Source of the DNA: a virus | Virus record (IMG/VR): IMGVR_UViG_3300037587_000579 | Coordinates: 1 to 30,679 of that record | Reading direction: 5' to 3' (one strand) | DNA length: 30,679 nt | Shown here: piece by piece, positions 15,681 to 23,113 of the stretch | Position numbering within the stretch: position 1 is the first letter of the stretch | Layout: each line of letters opens with the position of its first letter | Program-made: the position numbers and the translations under genes | The notes under the pieces: model-generated | The model's input: only the letters and a program-made list of their open reading frames with translations | Database searches by the model: none | What the model was told of the DNA's origin: nothing

Positions 15681-16205
15681 ATGAGTGATAAAAATTTAAT
15701 TAGGTTATCAAAGATTACGTCTCCCGGCCAAGATGATAAACAGTTCCCAGCTCAGCAGGTGCAATATCTTGGAAAGGTTGCAGATGGCATAATGGTATTC
15801 CCTTATGGGATGCATGCTAACGTCCCGGCCGATATTCTGTCGTTAATGTTTTCGGTTCAAAATTTACCCGACAATAGATTTTCAATTCCGTTCAATACTA
15901 GTAAAAGGCCAAAACTAGAAGCAGGTGAGGTTGCGTTTTTTCATCCGTTGTTACCTGACTTAATCATAAAGCTTCAAGCTAATGGCAAGATGCTTGTTAA
16001 ATCAGGCGTAGCATTAGATGTCGACGCACCCGACGCGACATTCAGCGGCAATGTAGCTATCGCTGGAAATCTTACAGTAGAGGGAACATCAACGTTTAAT
16101 GGGACAATGACTAATAACGGCAAAGATGTCGGTGATACTCATGGTCATACTCAAACCAATGATTCGGCTGGTGACGGGCAAGCAGCTATAAGCGGGGTGA
16201 CATAA
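15681..16205 (+). CDS. Baseplate spike protein (Mu gp45 / P2 gpV-like)
   Basis: The 174-residue protein has an OB-fold-like N-terminal part (residues about 20-110, including P-Y-G-M-H-A-N-V-P). Short beta repeats follow: T-F-S-G-N-V-A-I-A-G-N-L-T-V-E-G. The C-terminus contains D-T-H-G-H-T-Q, whose His-x-His is the iron-binding motif of the Mu and P2 spike tip. The last residues end S-G-V-T. The trimer would puncture the outer membrane. It lies between hub and gp46-like wedge, as in Mu. Confidence 0.9.
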   Translation: MSDKNLIRLSKITSPGQDDKQFPAQQVQYLGKVADGIMVFPYGMHANVPADILSLMFSVQNLPDNRFSIPFNTSKRPKLEAGEVAFFHPLLPDLIIKLQANGKMLVKSGVALDVDAPDATFSGNVAIAGNLTVEGTSTFNGTMTNNGKDVGDTHGHTQTNDSAGDGQAAISGVT

Positions 16206-16660
16206 TGCCGGGAGATACGGACGCAGTATTAACAATAGATCCAACAACTCAGTTATATGATATATCCATCGATACGGACGGCGACATTTTAACTGATGAT
16301 TTTTTTGATACGAGCTTGCTTTACAGCCTGCTTGGTGAGCGCAGAGCTGATTCGTCAGAAGTAGTTGAACCACAATTACGCCGTGGATGGATAGGCAGCG
16401 AAGGTAAAGATTTTGAAAACGGATCTAAGCTTTGGCTGTTCGAGCAAGCGCGGGTAACTAGGTCAAATTTAAATCGCATCGAAGACGAAGCAAGAAAAGC
16501 ACTGCAATGGCTTGTCGATGACGGTTTTGCTGTTTCGGTAGATGAGGTGATCGCAACTGTAAAAAATGGTAAAGTGACTCTTGAAATTGTTATACGTCGC
16601 AGCCGGTCAGAAGTCGAGCGGCGTTTCTTTAATTTGTGGCAGAACACTGGGATACGATAA
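16205..16660 (+). CDS. Baseplate wedge protein (Mu gp46-like, GPW/gp25 type)
   Basis: The 151-residue protein starts at ATG 16205 in a TAATG overlap. It fits the Mu gp46 family: a beta start (D-I-S-I-D-T-D-G-D), then L-L-G-E-R-R-A-D-S, R-R-G-W-I-G and D-F-E-N-G-S-K-L-W-L. A helical segment with A-L-Q-W-L-V-D-D-G and a final beta pair follow. It is the gp25-like inner wedge component that joins hub to J-like protein. The J-like gene begins immediately after its stop. Confidence 0.9.
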   Translation: MPGDTDAVLTIDPTTQLYDISIDTDGDILTDDFFDTSLLYSLLGERRADSSEVVEPQLRRGWIGSEGKDFENGSKLWLFEQARVTRSNLNRIEDEARKALQWLVDDGFAVSVDEVIATVKNGKVTLEIVIRRSRSEVERRFFNLWQNTGIR

Positions 16661-18223
16661 ATGAGCTTAGAAATACCAGAAAGCGCAGCTGAAGTAGAAA
16701 ATCGGGCAGCAACCGATGTTCAACGGGAGCTCCCAGAATCCAATCCTAGACTTAAAAACTCTTGGCTAGGTGCTCTCATTACGTCGTTTGCCAATCGGAT
16801 ATTTGACTTTTATCTGCAACTACTAGCAGCTCTAAAAGAGAACTTGCCAGACACCGCAACTACAGCTATTAACGGACTACTTAAGCGCTGGGCTGCGATT
16901 TGGGGCATTCAGACAATCCCAGCATCCCAAGCGACAGGCAATGTAGTTGCGACGGGTACAGCTGCCGCTATAGTCCCTAGCGGCACGGTAATGACCACTT
17001 CAAGCGGTAATTATACGTCGACAAGTAGCGCCACTATTTCCGCCCAATCAATTAGTGTGTCAGGGATTGCACGGTCAGGTCAGACAGCTACTTTGACAAC
17101 AGTCAGCGATCATGGTTTAGCTAACAATGTGCCAGTAACAATCTCAGGTGCGGTTGAGACTGAATACAATGTGAGCGCCGCAGTCATAACCGTGACGGGG
17201 CTTAATACTTTCGAATACCAAGTTGTCGGCTCGCCATCAACCCCGGCAACAGGAACTATACTAGCGGCATTCACATCGGCGAGCGTACCGATTAAATCTG
17301 ATGATTTTGGTGCGGACACCAATCTCGACGCCGGAGAAGAACTAACGTTGCAAAGTCCTATCGTTAATGTAGATGATACTTTAACCGTAGATTTCGGGGC
17401 GGTTGGTGGCGGCACTGATCAAGAAACAGACCCAAGCCTACGGACTCGTCTACTTGATAGAATACAAAATCCAGTTGCCCACTTTAATGAATCCGATATT
17501 AAAGACAAAGCGAAAGAAGTGGCCGGCGTTACTCGAGTGTTCGTACAACCTGCTGGGTTCGTTATCGGCACCGCTGCAATAACCTCAATAACTCGGTTAG
17601 GTAACGTAGCAACGGTAACACTAACTGCTGCTGCCGACTTCCAGAGCGGCCAAACTGTCACGATTACTGGGGCTGATCAGGTTGACTATAACGTTATTGA
17701 TGCGCCAATACTGGTAGAAAGTACAACAATATTCCATTTTATTGTGGCCAACACTCCAGTTACTCCGGCGACAGGAACAATATTATCAACTGTTACCGTA
17801 GCAATAGGCCAAGTGCGCGTTTTCTTTATGCGAGATAACGACATTAATCCGATCCCGTCTGGCTCCGAAGTTGCAACTGTGAAGGCAAAAATTGAAGAAA
17901 TACTGCCAGCTAATACTGACGAGGATAACGACCTGTTTGTTTTGGCACCAATTGCAGTTGTAACTGATTTTACTTTCAGTAGCTTGACGCCAAACACATC
18001 AACTATGCAGACGGCCATTGAAAACAACTTAAAAGCATTCTATGCAGAAAATACATCTGTCGGTGTTAATATAGACGAGGATGCATACCGATCTGCTATA
18101 TTTAATACGGTTGATACCGAGACAGGCGATGTGGTCATAAATTTTGACTTAAGCACCCCCACCGCTGATATTGTAATAGCGTCGGACGAGATTGGCGTAC
18201 TAGGTAACGTGGTGTTCAACTAA
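16661..18223 (+). CDS. Baseplate J-like wedge protein (Mu gp47) with two inserted beta-sandwich units
   Basis: The 520-residue protein is longer than usual J-like proteins. The J parts include W-A-A-I-W-G-I-Q, D-A-G-E-E-L-T-L, E-T-D-P-S-L-R-T-R-L-L-D-R-I and V-R-V-F-F-M-R-D-N. Two extra beta units interrupt it. One at about residues 130-205 has S-D-H-G-L and T-P-A-T-G-T-I. The other, at about 302-380, has A-I-T-S-I-T-R-L-G and again T-P-A-T-G-T-I. Both fall in loops of the J fold, one after T-T-S-S-G-N-Y and one after T-R-V-F-V-Q-P-A. The related unit is also found in the tail protein at 7912. J anchors tail fibres and triggers sheath contraction. Confidence 0.9.
   Translation: MSLEIPESAAEVENRAATDVQRELPESNPRLKNSWLGALITSFANRIFDFYLQLLAALKENLPDTATTAINGLLKRWAAIWGIQTIPASQATGNVVATGTAAAIVPSGTVMTTSSGNYTSTSSATISAQSISVSGIARSGQTATLTTVSDHGLANNVPVTISGAVETEYNVSAAVITVTGLNTFEYQVVGSPSTPATGTILAAFTSASVPIKSDDFGADTNLDAGEELTLQSPIVNVDDTLTVDFGAVGGGTDQETDPSLRTRLLDRIQNPVAHFNESDIKDKAKEVAGVTRVFVQPAGFVIGTAAITSITRLGNVATVTLTAAADFQSGQTVTITGADQVDYNVIDAPILVESTTIFHFIVANTPVTPATGTILSTVTVAIGQVRVFFMRDNDINPIPSGSEVATVKAKIEEILPANTDEDNDLFVLAPIAVVTDFTFSSLTPNTSTMQTAIENNLKAFYAENTSVGVNIDEDAYRSAIFNTVDTETGDVVINFDLSTPTADIVIASDEIGVLGNVVFN
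17048..17275 (+). repeat. Inserted beta-sandwich unit 1 in the J-like protein
   Basis: Residues about 130-205 read S-G-I-A-R-S-G-Q-T-A-T, S-D-H-G-L, T-E-Y-N-V, F-E-Y-Q-V-V and T-P-A-T-G-T-I-L. They match the outer unit of the protein at 7912 (R-S-G-T-T-V-T, T-A-H-G-L, F-E-Y-E-I-T, T-P-A-S-G-T-I-T). Confidence 0.65.
17564..17800 (+). repeat. Inserted beta-sandwich unit 2 in the J-like protein
   Basis: Residues about 302-380 start A-I-T-S-I-T-R-L-G-N-V-A-T-V and include S-G-Q-T-V-T-I-T-G-A-D, V-D-Y-N-V and T-P-A-T-G-T-I-L. They most resemble the inner unit of the protein at 7912. Confidence 0.65.
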
Positions 18224-18795
18224 TGGCACTATTCGAACGAAGAGACATAGAACAATACACCAATAGTTTAGCTGACTATTTACCTGGTGGTATTTTATTC
18301 GCATCCAAGAGTGTTGCCAGTAGTAATTTTAGAAAGTTACTTCGCGGCATGGCTGGTGAGCTTTTTCGTGCTAACGGTCTGCTGAAAGAGTATAGCGAGG
18401 AAATCATCCCCGATCAGACTGTGAAATTTATCGCAGAATGGGAGTCCACACTAGGCATTCCAGATGACTGCTTTAAAGTTGCCGGGACTATCGATAACCG
18501 ACGTAAGCAGGTGCTCACCAAGTTAGCAGCGTTGGGCGTTCAAACAATACCAGATTTTGAAAATGTCGCGTTAATATTCGGCGTTACAGCCACGGTTTTA
18601 GCGGGCAGTGAGAGTGGCATTACTTTTGCGTCTAATAAAGTTGCCAGATTTACGATAGTAATAAACCTAACATTACCTGAGCGTTTTACATACACATTCC
18701 CTCTAACGTTTGGTGATGACGTCACTGTTTTGTTAGAATGTTTATTTAACAAACTAAAACCCGCGAACTGTCAAGTACTGTTCCAGGAGATATAA
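18223..18795 (+). CDS. Baseplate protein gp48-like (YmfQ / DUF2313 family)
   Basis: The 190-residue protein follows the J-like gene in a TAATG overlap. It has the family layout: an N-terminal helix with Y-L-P-G-G-I-L-F, then L-R-G-M-A-G-E-L-F-R-A and W-E-S-T-L-G-I-P-D-D-C. The R-R-K-Q-V-L-T-K-L-A-A-L-G-V-Q-T string is conserved, and a beta C-terminal part with L-F-N-K-L-K-P-A follows. In Mu-like phages gp48 completes the wedge and links to the fibre. The tailspike gene starts right after it. Confidence 0.88.
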   Translation: MALFERRDIEQYTNSLADYLPGGILFASKSVASSNFRKLLRGMAGELFRANGLLKEYSEEIIPDQTVKFIAEWESTLGIPDDCFKVAGTIDNRRKQVLTKLAALGVQTIPDFENVALIFGVTATVLAGSESGITFASNKVARFTIVINLTLPERFTYTFPLTFGDDVTVLLECLFNKLKPANCQVLFQEI

Positions 18796-21096
18796 ATGCA
18801 AGATCTAAACGATAAGATCACGGGCAACACCCTAACAGCAGCGGAATGGAATGAAGTCCCTAGTGAGATTCAAAATGTTATTGAAAATTTAGGTCAGACG
18901 CTCACCTCGGGCGACCTGAATCAACTAGGAAAAGCTATTGGTGGTTACGTCGCCAACGGGTTGTTTTATTCCGAAAGTGGTATAGCAGACGCTTACGTAC
19001 TCTCAGTTGTCGGTCTAAAGCAACGAGCCCCCGCTTATGCTATTGGCTTTAAGATCCAATTTATTGCAGGAAATACAAATACTGGTGCGTCAACGGTAAA
19101 CGTCGCAGGGCTGGGGGTTAAAGACCTAAAAATAGCTGGTGGAGCTACGGTTCCCGCAGGATACATTAAGGCTAACGAACTAAACGAAGCTACCTTTGAC
19201 GGCGCTGATTTTATATTATTAAATCCTTTATCCAACACTATTATCCCCTTTACTACGCTAAACGGTGCCATTGCAAGCACTCTTTTAAAAGATGGCGGAG
19301 TGGTTCGGTTAAAGGACCGAACATTAGGCGAGGGCGGCGGCGCACTTTGGGATGTTGTTTTAAAGTCCACAGTGACAATTTCACCAGGCGCACCAGCAAA
19401 CGGAAACATTGTTGCATCAACAGGTGATGTAACGCTTGCACTTGTGCTGAGAACTAATAAAGAAAAATTAAATACATTAGAGTGGGGCGTAACAGAAAGC
19501 AATACGGCAGCACAAAATAGCGCGGCAATCCAAGCGGCAATAGATTTCGGGTTTGCGTTATTCTCAACAACTATATTTAGTCACGGCGGCGCATGGGTGT
19601 ACACACCTTCAGGTATCTACGATGTCGAGGGGTGGATAGATAAACAGGGCGTTAACATATACGGTGACGGTCGAGTCAATACTGTTTTTCAGTTGACAGG
19701 AGATAACAAAACTGGGTTACAAAATGCATCAGCAACAACACAATCATTTGCAGATCAGTTGTCGTTTGGTGTATATAAAGGTTTTGCATTCGTTCCAAAA
19801 AACCCGCCAGTTGAGCTGCCAGTGGGGCAATTAATATGGAACGCGACAGGCTATAGTCGATGGACAACATATGATGTGTTTATAGGCTGGTGCGGCGGGT
19901 GTACCGGTATACAAATGACCGGAGCAACACTTGCGGGGTCGGGCGGTCCTGCAAACTGGTATAATAATTTCTATGATATCTTTGTAGAAAGAGCTAGCGC
20001 GTGGCCAACTGGCGGCGTGGGATGGCTACTCGGTGATACCGCTGCTGATAAAGAACAAATTACGACATGGGGGATTCATGGTGGAAGAACTAGCGGCGCA
20101 GGAAGTGGAACCGGATTAAGTATTCAAAGCTGTAACTCAGTGAACTTTTTTAACCATGTCATTGAGTCCACAGATGTCTTAATTGGTGCGAGCGGTGCCG
20201 CAAGAAAAGCGATTAGCGTTAACTTCTATCCAGCTTATTTTGAAGGTGGTGCCGGATCGTTCCTGACAATAGATCCTAACGCTGACGGTACTGGTTTGTA
20301 TGGTGAGTTTATCACTGGTTACACCGTTGACGATAGCGGAACAAACACAAATCGTTACGGGTCAAAAACATTTAAAACAAACGCAGATAGCGCCGGGACA
20401 AATTTTTGGGAAGTTAATATAACCAACGGAGCTGTCAGGCGGCCTACCTTTAAAGGGTCAACTCAACCCGGGATAGACCTTACCAACTCCGTTGGAACTG
20501 ACTTGACTCTGGTTAATAGTTCGGCAACATCGAGCGCAACGTCATTTTTTAGATTATTAGCGTTTAATTTTGCAACTGTTTTATATTCATTCGGAACTAC
20601 CGAGTTCACAGGCGGCGCAGATGGGCTTGTTAATGTAGGCTCGGCAGCTAATAGATTTAATACTGTGCATGCAGCAGTCGGGGCCATTAACACGTGTGAC
20701 GCACGACTAAAAACTGAGGTCGCGGGGTTTAGCCCTGCAGAACTACAGGCTAGCAAAGAGATCTTGCAATCATTGGGCGGTTGGAAGTGGTTGGCCAAAG
20801 TTGAGACGGAGGGTAGTGCGGCCCGGACACATTGCGGCACCACTGTGCAAACAGCAATGGCAATACTTGAGAACCACGGGCTTGATCCGTTCTCGTACAG
20901 CTTTATGTGCTATGACGAATGGGATGATATTTATGAAAATATTGACTCTGTTTTAGATGAGGAAGGCAACGAGATCGAGCCAGCGAAATCATTTTTACGC
21001 ACAAAAGCTGGTAATCGATATAGTTTTAGGCCGAGTGAATTAACTATGTTCTTGCTGGCGGGAATATCGCAGCGTCTTGATGCCGCAGGGATATAA
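18796..21096 (+). CDS. Tailspike / tail fibre with beta-helix domain and C-terminal S74-like chaperone
   Basis: The 766-residue protein has GGAG 7 bases before ATG 18796. Residues 1-150 form an adaptor with short beta repeats (N-T-N-T-G-A-S-T-V-N-V-A-G-L-G). From about 230 a tailspike section begins with W-G-V, A-A-Q-N-S-A-A-I-Q-A-A-I-D-F and G-V-N-I-Y-G-D-G-R. This is the usual start of a pectate-lyase-like beta-helix that binds or degrades surface sugars. The last 133 residues match the intramolecular chaperone domain: C-D-A-R-L-K-T-E-V, then G-G-W-K-W-L, R-T-H-C-G and G-L-D-P-F-S-Y. The usual Ser at the autocleavage site is Cys634 here, while the dyad Lys639 is kept. It decides host binding. 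Confidence 0.9.
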   Translation: MQDLNDKITGNTLTAAEWNEVPSEIQNVIENLGQTLTSGDLNQLGKAIGGYVANGLFYSESGIADAYVLSVVGLKQRAPAYAIGFKIQFIAGNTNTGASTVNVAGLGVKDLKIAGGATVPAGYIKANELNEATFDGADFILLNPLSNTIIPFTTLNGAIASTLLKDGGVVRLKDRTLGEGGGALWDVVLKSTVTISPGAPANGNIVASTGDVTLALVLRTNKEKLNTLEWGVTESNTAAQNSAAIQAAIDFGFALFSTTIFSHGGAWVYTPSGIYDVEGWIDKQGVNIYGDGRVNTVFQLTGDNKTGLQNASATTQSFADQLSFGVYKGFAFVPKNPPVELPVGQLIWNATGYSRWTTYDVFIGWCGGCTGIQMTGATLAGSGGPANWYNNFYDIFVERASAWPTGGVGWLLGDTAADKEQITTWGIHGGRTSGAGSGTGLSIQSCNSVNFFNHVIESTDVLIGASGAARKAISVNFYPAYFEGGAGSFLTIDPNADGTGLYGEFITGYTVDDSGTNTNRYGSKTFKTNADSAGTNFWEVNITNGAVRRPTFKGSTQPGIDLTNSVGTDLTLVNSSATSSATSFFRLLAFNFATVLYSFGTTEFTGGADGLVNVGSAANRFNTVHAAVGAINTCDARLKTEVAGFSPAELQASKEILQSLGGWKWLAKVETEGSAARTHCGTTVQTAMAILENHGLDPFSYSFMCYDEWDDIYENIDSVLDEEGNEIEPAKSFLRTKAGNRYSFRPSELTMFLLAGISQRLDAAGI

Positions 21097-21269
21097 AACA
21101 AAGACCCAAGGACGGGGTACTCACTTTAGTGATGTTACTTCACTGTCAAAATATTCAATATCATCTTCACTCAGCGTTTGGTTTATTTTAAATTTATCAT
21201 AACAAGAGATGGAAATGTTAATGCCGCAATTGGTAGTGATACCATTGATGCGGTCACATGGGGTAGACA
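21097..21269. other. Intergenic region between tailspike and endolysin
   Basis: About 170 bases with no gene having a start and ribosome site. An open but startless plus-strand frame reads R-D-G-N-V-N-A-A-I-G-S-D-T-I-D. A startless minus-strand frame ends S-E-D-D-I-E-Y-F-D-S-E-V. Either could be a decayed fibre-associated gene. A small TCACT-TT-AGTGA inverted repeat lies near 21120-21131. GGGG just before 21270 serves the endolysin. Confidence 0.35.
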
Positions 21270-21704
21270 ATGTATAAATTATCCAATAAATCAAAGCAAA
21301 GAAGAGAGGGTGTTGATCCTCGTTTAATTGAGATTGATGATTTAGCTATCCAGCTGACTCTGGTCGACTACGGTCACCCAGCTGACGCTGGCGCTCGATC
21401 TGCTGAACGACAATATGAATTGTTCTTGGCTAAAAAATCCAAATGTGATGGTTATAAAAATTTGAGCAATCATCAGCCAGCTAAAGATGGCTATGGAAAA
21501 GCCTTGGACGTTTATGCTTTTGTAAATGGAAAAGCTAGTTGGGAGCGAGATCATCTAGCAATGGTCGCTTGCGCTTATTTCCAGGCAGCTTCCATTCTAG
21601 GTTACAAAATCAAATGGGGGGGAATGTGGAAGTCCTCCAAGCCTAAAACTAAGAACGGCATTCCTTACGGATGGGATTGTCCTCACTTTGAATTGGTGGA
21701 TTAA
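21270..21704 (+). CDS. Endolysin, M15 D-Ala / L-Ala-D-Glu peptidase type
   Basis: The 144-residue protein starts at ATG 21270 after GGGG. It shows the M15 zinc peptidase pattern: S-N-H-Q (H68), G-K-A-L-D-V (D80), K-W-G-G-M-W, and W-D-C-P-H-F-E-L (H139). H68, D80 and H139 are the expected zinc ligands. It would cut peptidoglycan stem peptides at the end of infection. There is no signal peptide, so export must depend on a holin, and holin-like genes follow. It is followed 2 bases later by the next lysis gene. Size and motif fit T5-like M15 endolysins. Confidence 0.92.
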   Translation: MYKLSNKSKQRREGVDPRLIEIDDLAIQLTLVDYGHPADAGARSAERQYELFLAKKSKCDGYKNLSNHQPAKDGYGKALDVYAFVNGKASWERDHLAMVACAYFQAASILGYKIKWGGMWKSSKPKTKNGIPYGWDCPHFELVD

Positions 21705-21706
21705 CT

Positions 21707-22276
21707 ATGAACTTATGGGAAATCGTTAAGAATGTAGGATCTGCGGCGTTACAGGTCGCGCTCCCAGGCACGGGTTCGCTAATCGTCGGCGCGATCAATG
21801 CTGCACTATCGGACGATAAGCAACTGCCCCAACATGCTACGGGCTCCGAGGTGCAAGATGCACTTGTCCATGTACCGAGCGATCAACGTGCCGCGTTAAT
21901 GGATAAGCAGTTCGACGTAACTATTGAGCAGTTAAAGCAGGCTGGCGAATCTAACCGGGCAATGTTAGCTGCAGAGGCTATTAGCACCCACACAACTCGG
22001 CCAAAAATCGCGCTCGGCGCATTCCATGTCGTAGCTTATGCCGAGATTGTGGCGATCAGTATTTGGGCCTATGCGGTCATTAATAGCGACGACCCCCTTA
22101 AGAGCGTAACGGATGGGTGGGCTTTTATCGTAGCTGTCACGCTTCCGTTTGTGGGCTTGCTTAACGCCTATTTTGGCATACTTAAGAACGAGCAGGCCGA
22201 TAAGTTGAACGCCTCACAAGGCAACCCGACACGGTCGGGGCTATCGGGTATTGTATCCGCGTTACTTAAACGTTAA
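21707..22276 (+). CDS. Holin-like membrane protein (3TM holin family)
   Basis: The 189-residue protein has an N-terminal hydrophobic helix (about 10-35, V-A-L-P-G-T-G-S-L-I-V-G-A-I). A soluble, helical middle follows, with S-D-Q-R-A-A-L and A-A-E-A-I-S-T-H. Two strong membrane segments lie at about 100-125 (A-E-I-V-A-I-S-I-W-A-Y-A-V-I) and 138-162. The string T-T-R-P-K-I before the first of these is typical of '3TM holin' phage proteins. It sits right after the endolysin, so it is probably a holin or pore-accessory protein. The exact role is inferred. Confidence 0.78.
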   Translation: MNLWEIVKNVGSAALQVALPGTGSLIVGAINAALSDDKQLPQHATGSEVQDALVHVPSDQRAALMDKQFDVTIEQLKQAGESNRAMLAAEAISTHTTRPKIALGAFHVVAYAEIVAISIWAYAVINSDDPLKSVTDGWAFIVAVTLPFVGLLNAYFGILKNEQADKLNASQGNPTRSGLSGIVSALLKR

Positions 22277-22315
22277 AATACAATTTTATCACTAACCCAA
22301 CTCAAGGATTCAACC

Positions 22316-22396
22316 ATGTTAAACTCAATTCAAAAGCCAGCGGACAAATCAGATCCGACTAAGCGGCCTCTTGGAACAACTGGGCCTAAAAAGTAA
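22316..22396 (+). CDS. 26-residue mini-protein in the lysis module
   Basis: AAGGA lies 7 bases before ATG 22316. The product is short, basic and proline-rich (K-P-A-D-K-S-D-P-T-K-R-P, ending T-T-G-P-K-K). Its TAA overlaps the ATG of the next gene (TAATG), a coupling seen throughout this genome, which supports translation. It has no known function; it could be a leader that sets expression of the membrane protein downstream. Confidence 0.5.
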   Translation: MLNSIQKPADKSDPTKRPLGTTGPKK

Positions 22397-22839
22397 TGTT
22401 ATTCCAGCTAGCTTGCGCGATCATCTTCTTGCTTGCTGCTGTACCCGATCATGCAAGGGCTGAAAACCTTTGCATGTCAATATTTTTTATTGCCACTTGC
22501 ATTAATACGGCGCTTGGCGATGCTTCTGGTGATCTGTTTTATTTTACTCGAGCAACGTTTGCGATGGCCGCGGCTTGGTATTTGTCCTCGCGTAGTTCGT
22601 CAATTGGATTTTACCAGTCCATTATATTATTATGTGTTTTAATATCTTACGCTGCACTTGAGTATGATTTTGCTCATGCTGAGAACATTCTTATATACTC
22701 TAACTTCGAGAGCGTGATCTATGGATTGGTTGCATGCCAGCTTATTGGAATTTTTCCGACAATACGGAGTTGTTATTATAATTACCATTCAGGCGGTTGG
22801 GTTGGCAGTAAATATCTATCGAGGAATAAAAGAGCATGA
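22396..22839 (+). CDS. Small multi-pass membrane protein of the lysis region
   Basis: The 147-residue protein begins L-F-Q-L-A-C-A-I-I-F-L-L-A-A-V and has about four hydrophobic segments (near residues 1-15, 25-40, 70-90 and 105-125). It ends in a basic tail S-R-N-K-R-A. There is no catalytic motif. Its start overlaps the mini-protein stop, and its stop overlaps the next start (ATGA at 22836). It lies among endolysin and holin genes, so a holin, antiholin or superinfection role is possible, but this is not recognised by sequence. Its last 119 bases overlap another possible gene. Confidence 0.65.
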   Translation: MLFQLACAIIFLLAAVPDHARAENLCMSIFFIATCINTALGDASGDLFYFTRATFAMAAAWYLSSRSSSIGFYQSIILLCVLISYAALEYDFAHAENILIYSNFESVIYGLVACQLIGIFPTIRSCYYNYHSGGWVGSKYLSRNKRA

Positions 22840-22915
22840 GCATCGACACATCAAGCAACATCGGGAACGGAGCGCTGCTAACATCGGGAGCGGGAGGGAT
22901 AGTAACAGCGATTAA
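22721..22915 (+). CDS. Possible overlapping small membrane protein
   Basis: The 64-residue frame has one strong membrane segment (G-V-V-I-I-I-T-I-Q-A-V-G-L-A-V) flanked by L-L-E-F-F-R-Q-Y and N-I-Y-R-G-I-K. A His/Glu/Arg-rich tail follows. It looks like a real small holin-type protein, yet it overlaps the previous gene by 119 bases and the next by 80. A weak GAGAG precedes the ATG. Both overlapping frames look protein-like, so the true coding frame is not settled. Confidence 0.4.
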   Translation: MDWLHASLLEFFRQYGVVIIITIQAVGLAVNIYRGIKEHEHRHIKQHRERSAANIGSGRDSNSD

Positions 22916-23090
22916 TGAGTACTCGATCATCATAGGCTTATCATTAACATTGATCAGTATTATTATCGGCCTTATCTTTCACATTCGGGCAGATCGTTGG
23001 AGAAAACAAGAGTCCGCTAGAAATCGTGCTGAATTAACGCGGGAAATAATGAAAGAGCTAGAGAAAGAGAAAAGCAACAAGCCTGATTAA
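22836..23090 (+). CDS. Holin-like single-pass membrane protein
   Basis: The 84-residue protein has a Ser/Gly-rich N-terminus and one long membrane segment (about 30-48, I-I-I-G-L-S-L-T-L-I-S-I-I-I-G-L). A strongly charged helical tail follows (R-A-D-R-W-R-K-Q, then M-K-E-L-E-K-E-K). The plan resembles small P2/HP1-type phage holins; an inner-membrane spanin is an alternative but would usually be longer. It is coupled to the previous gene by ATGA and ends the plus-strand block. Minus-strand genes converge on it from 23114. Confidence 0.65.
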   Translation: MSIDTSSNIGNGALLTSGAGGIVTAINEYSIIIGLSLTLISIIIGLIFHIRADRWRKQESARNRAELTREIMKELEKEKSNKPD

Positions 23091-23113
23091 AATGGCCTAT
23101 TGCTATCTTAATA

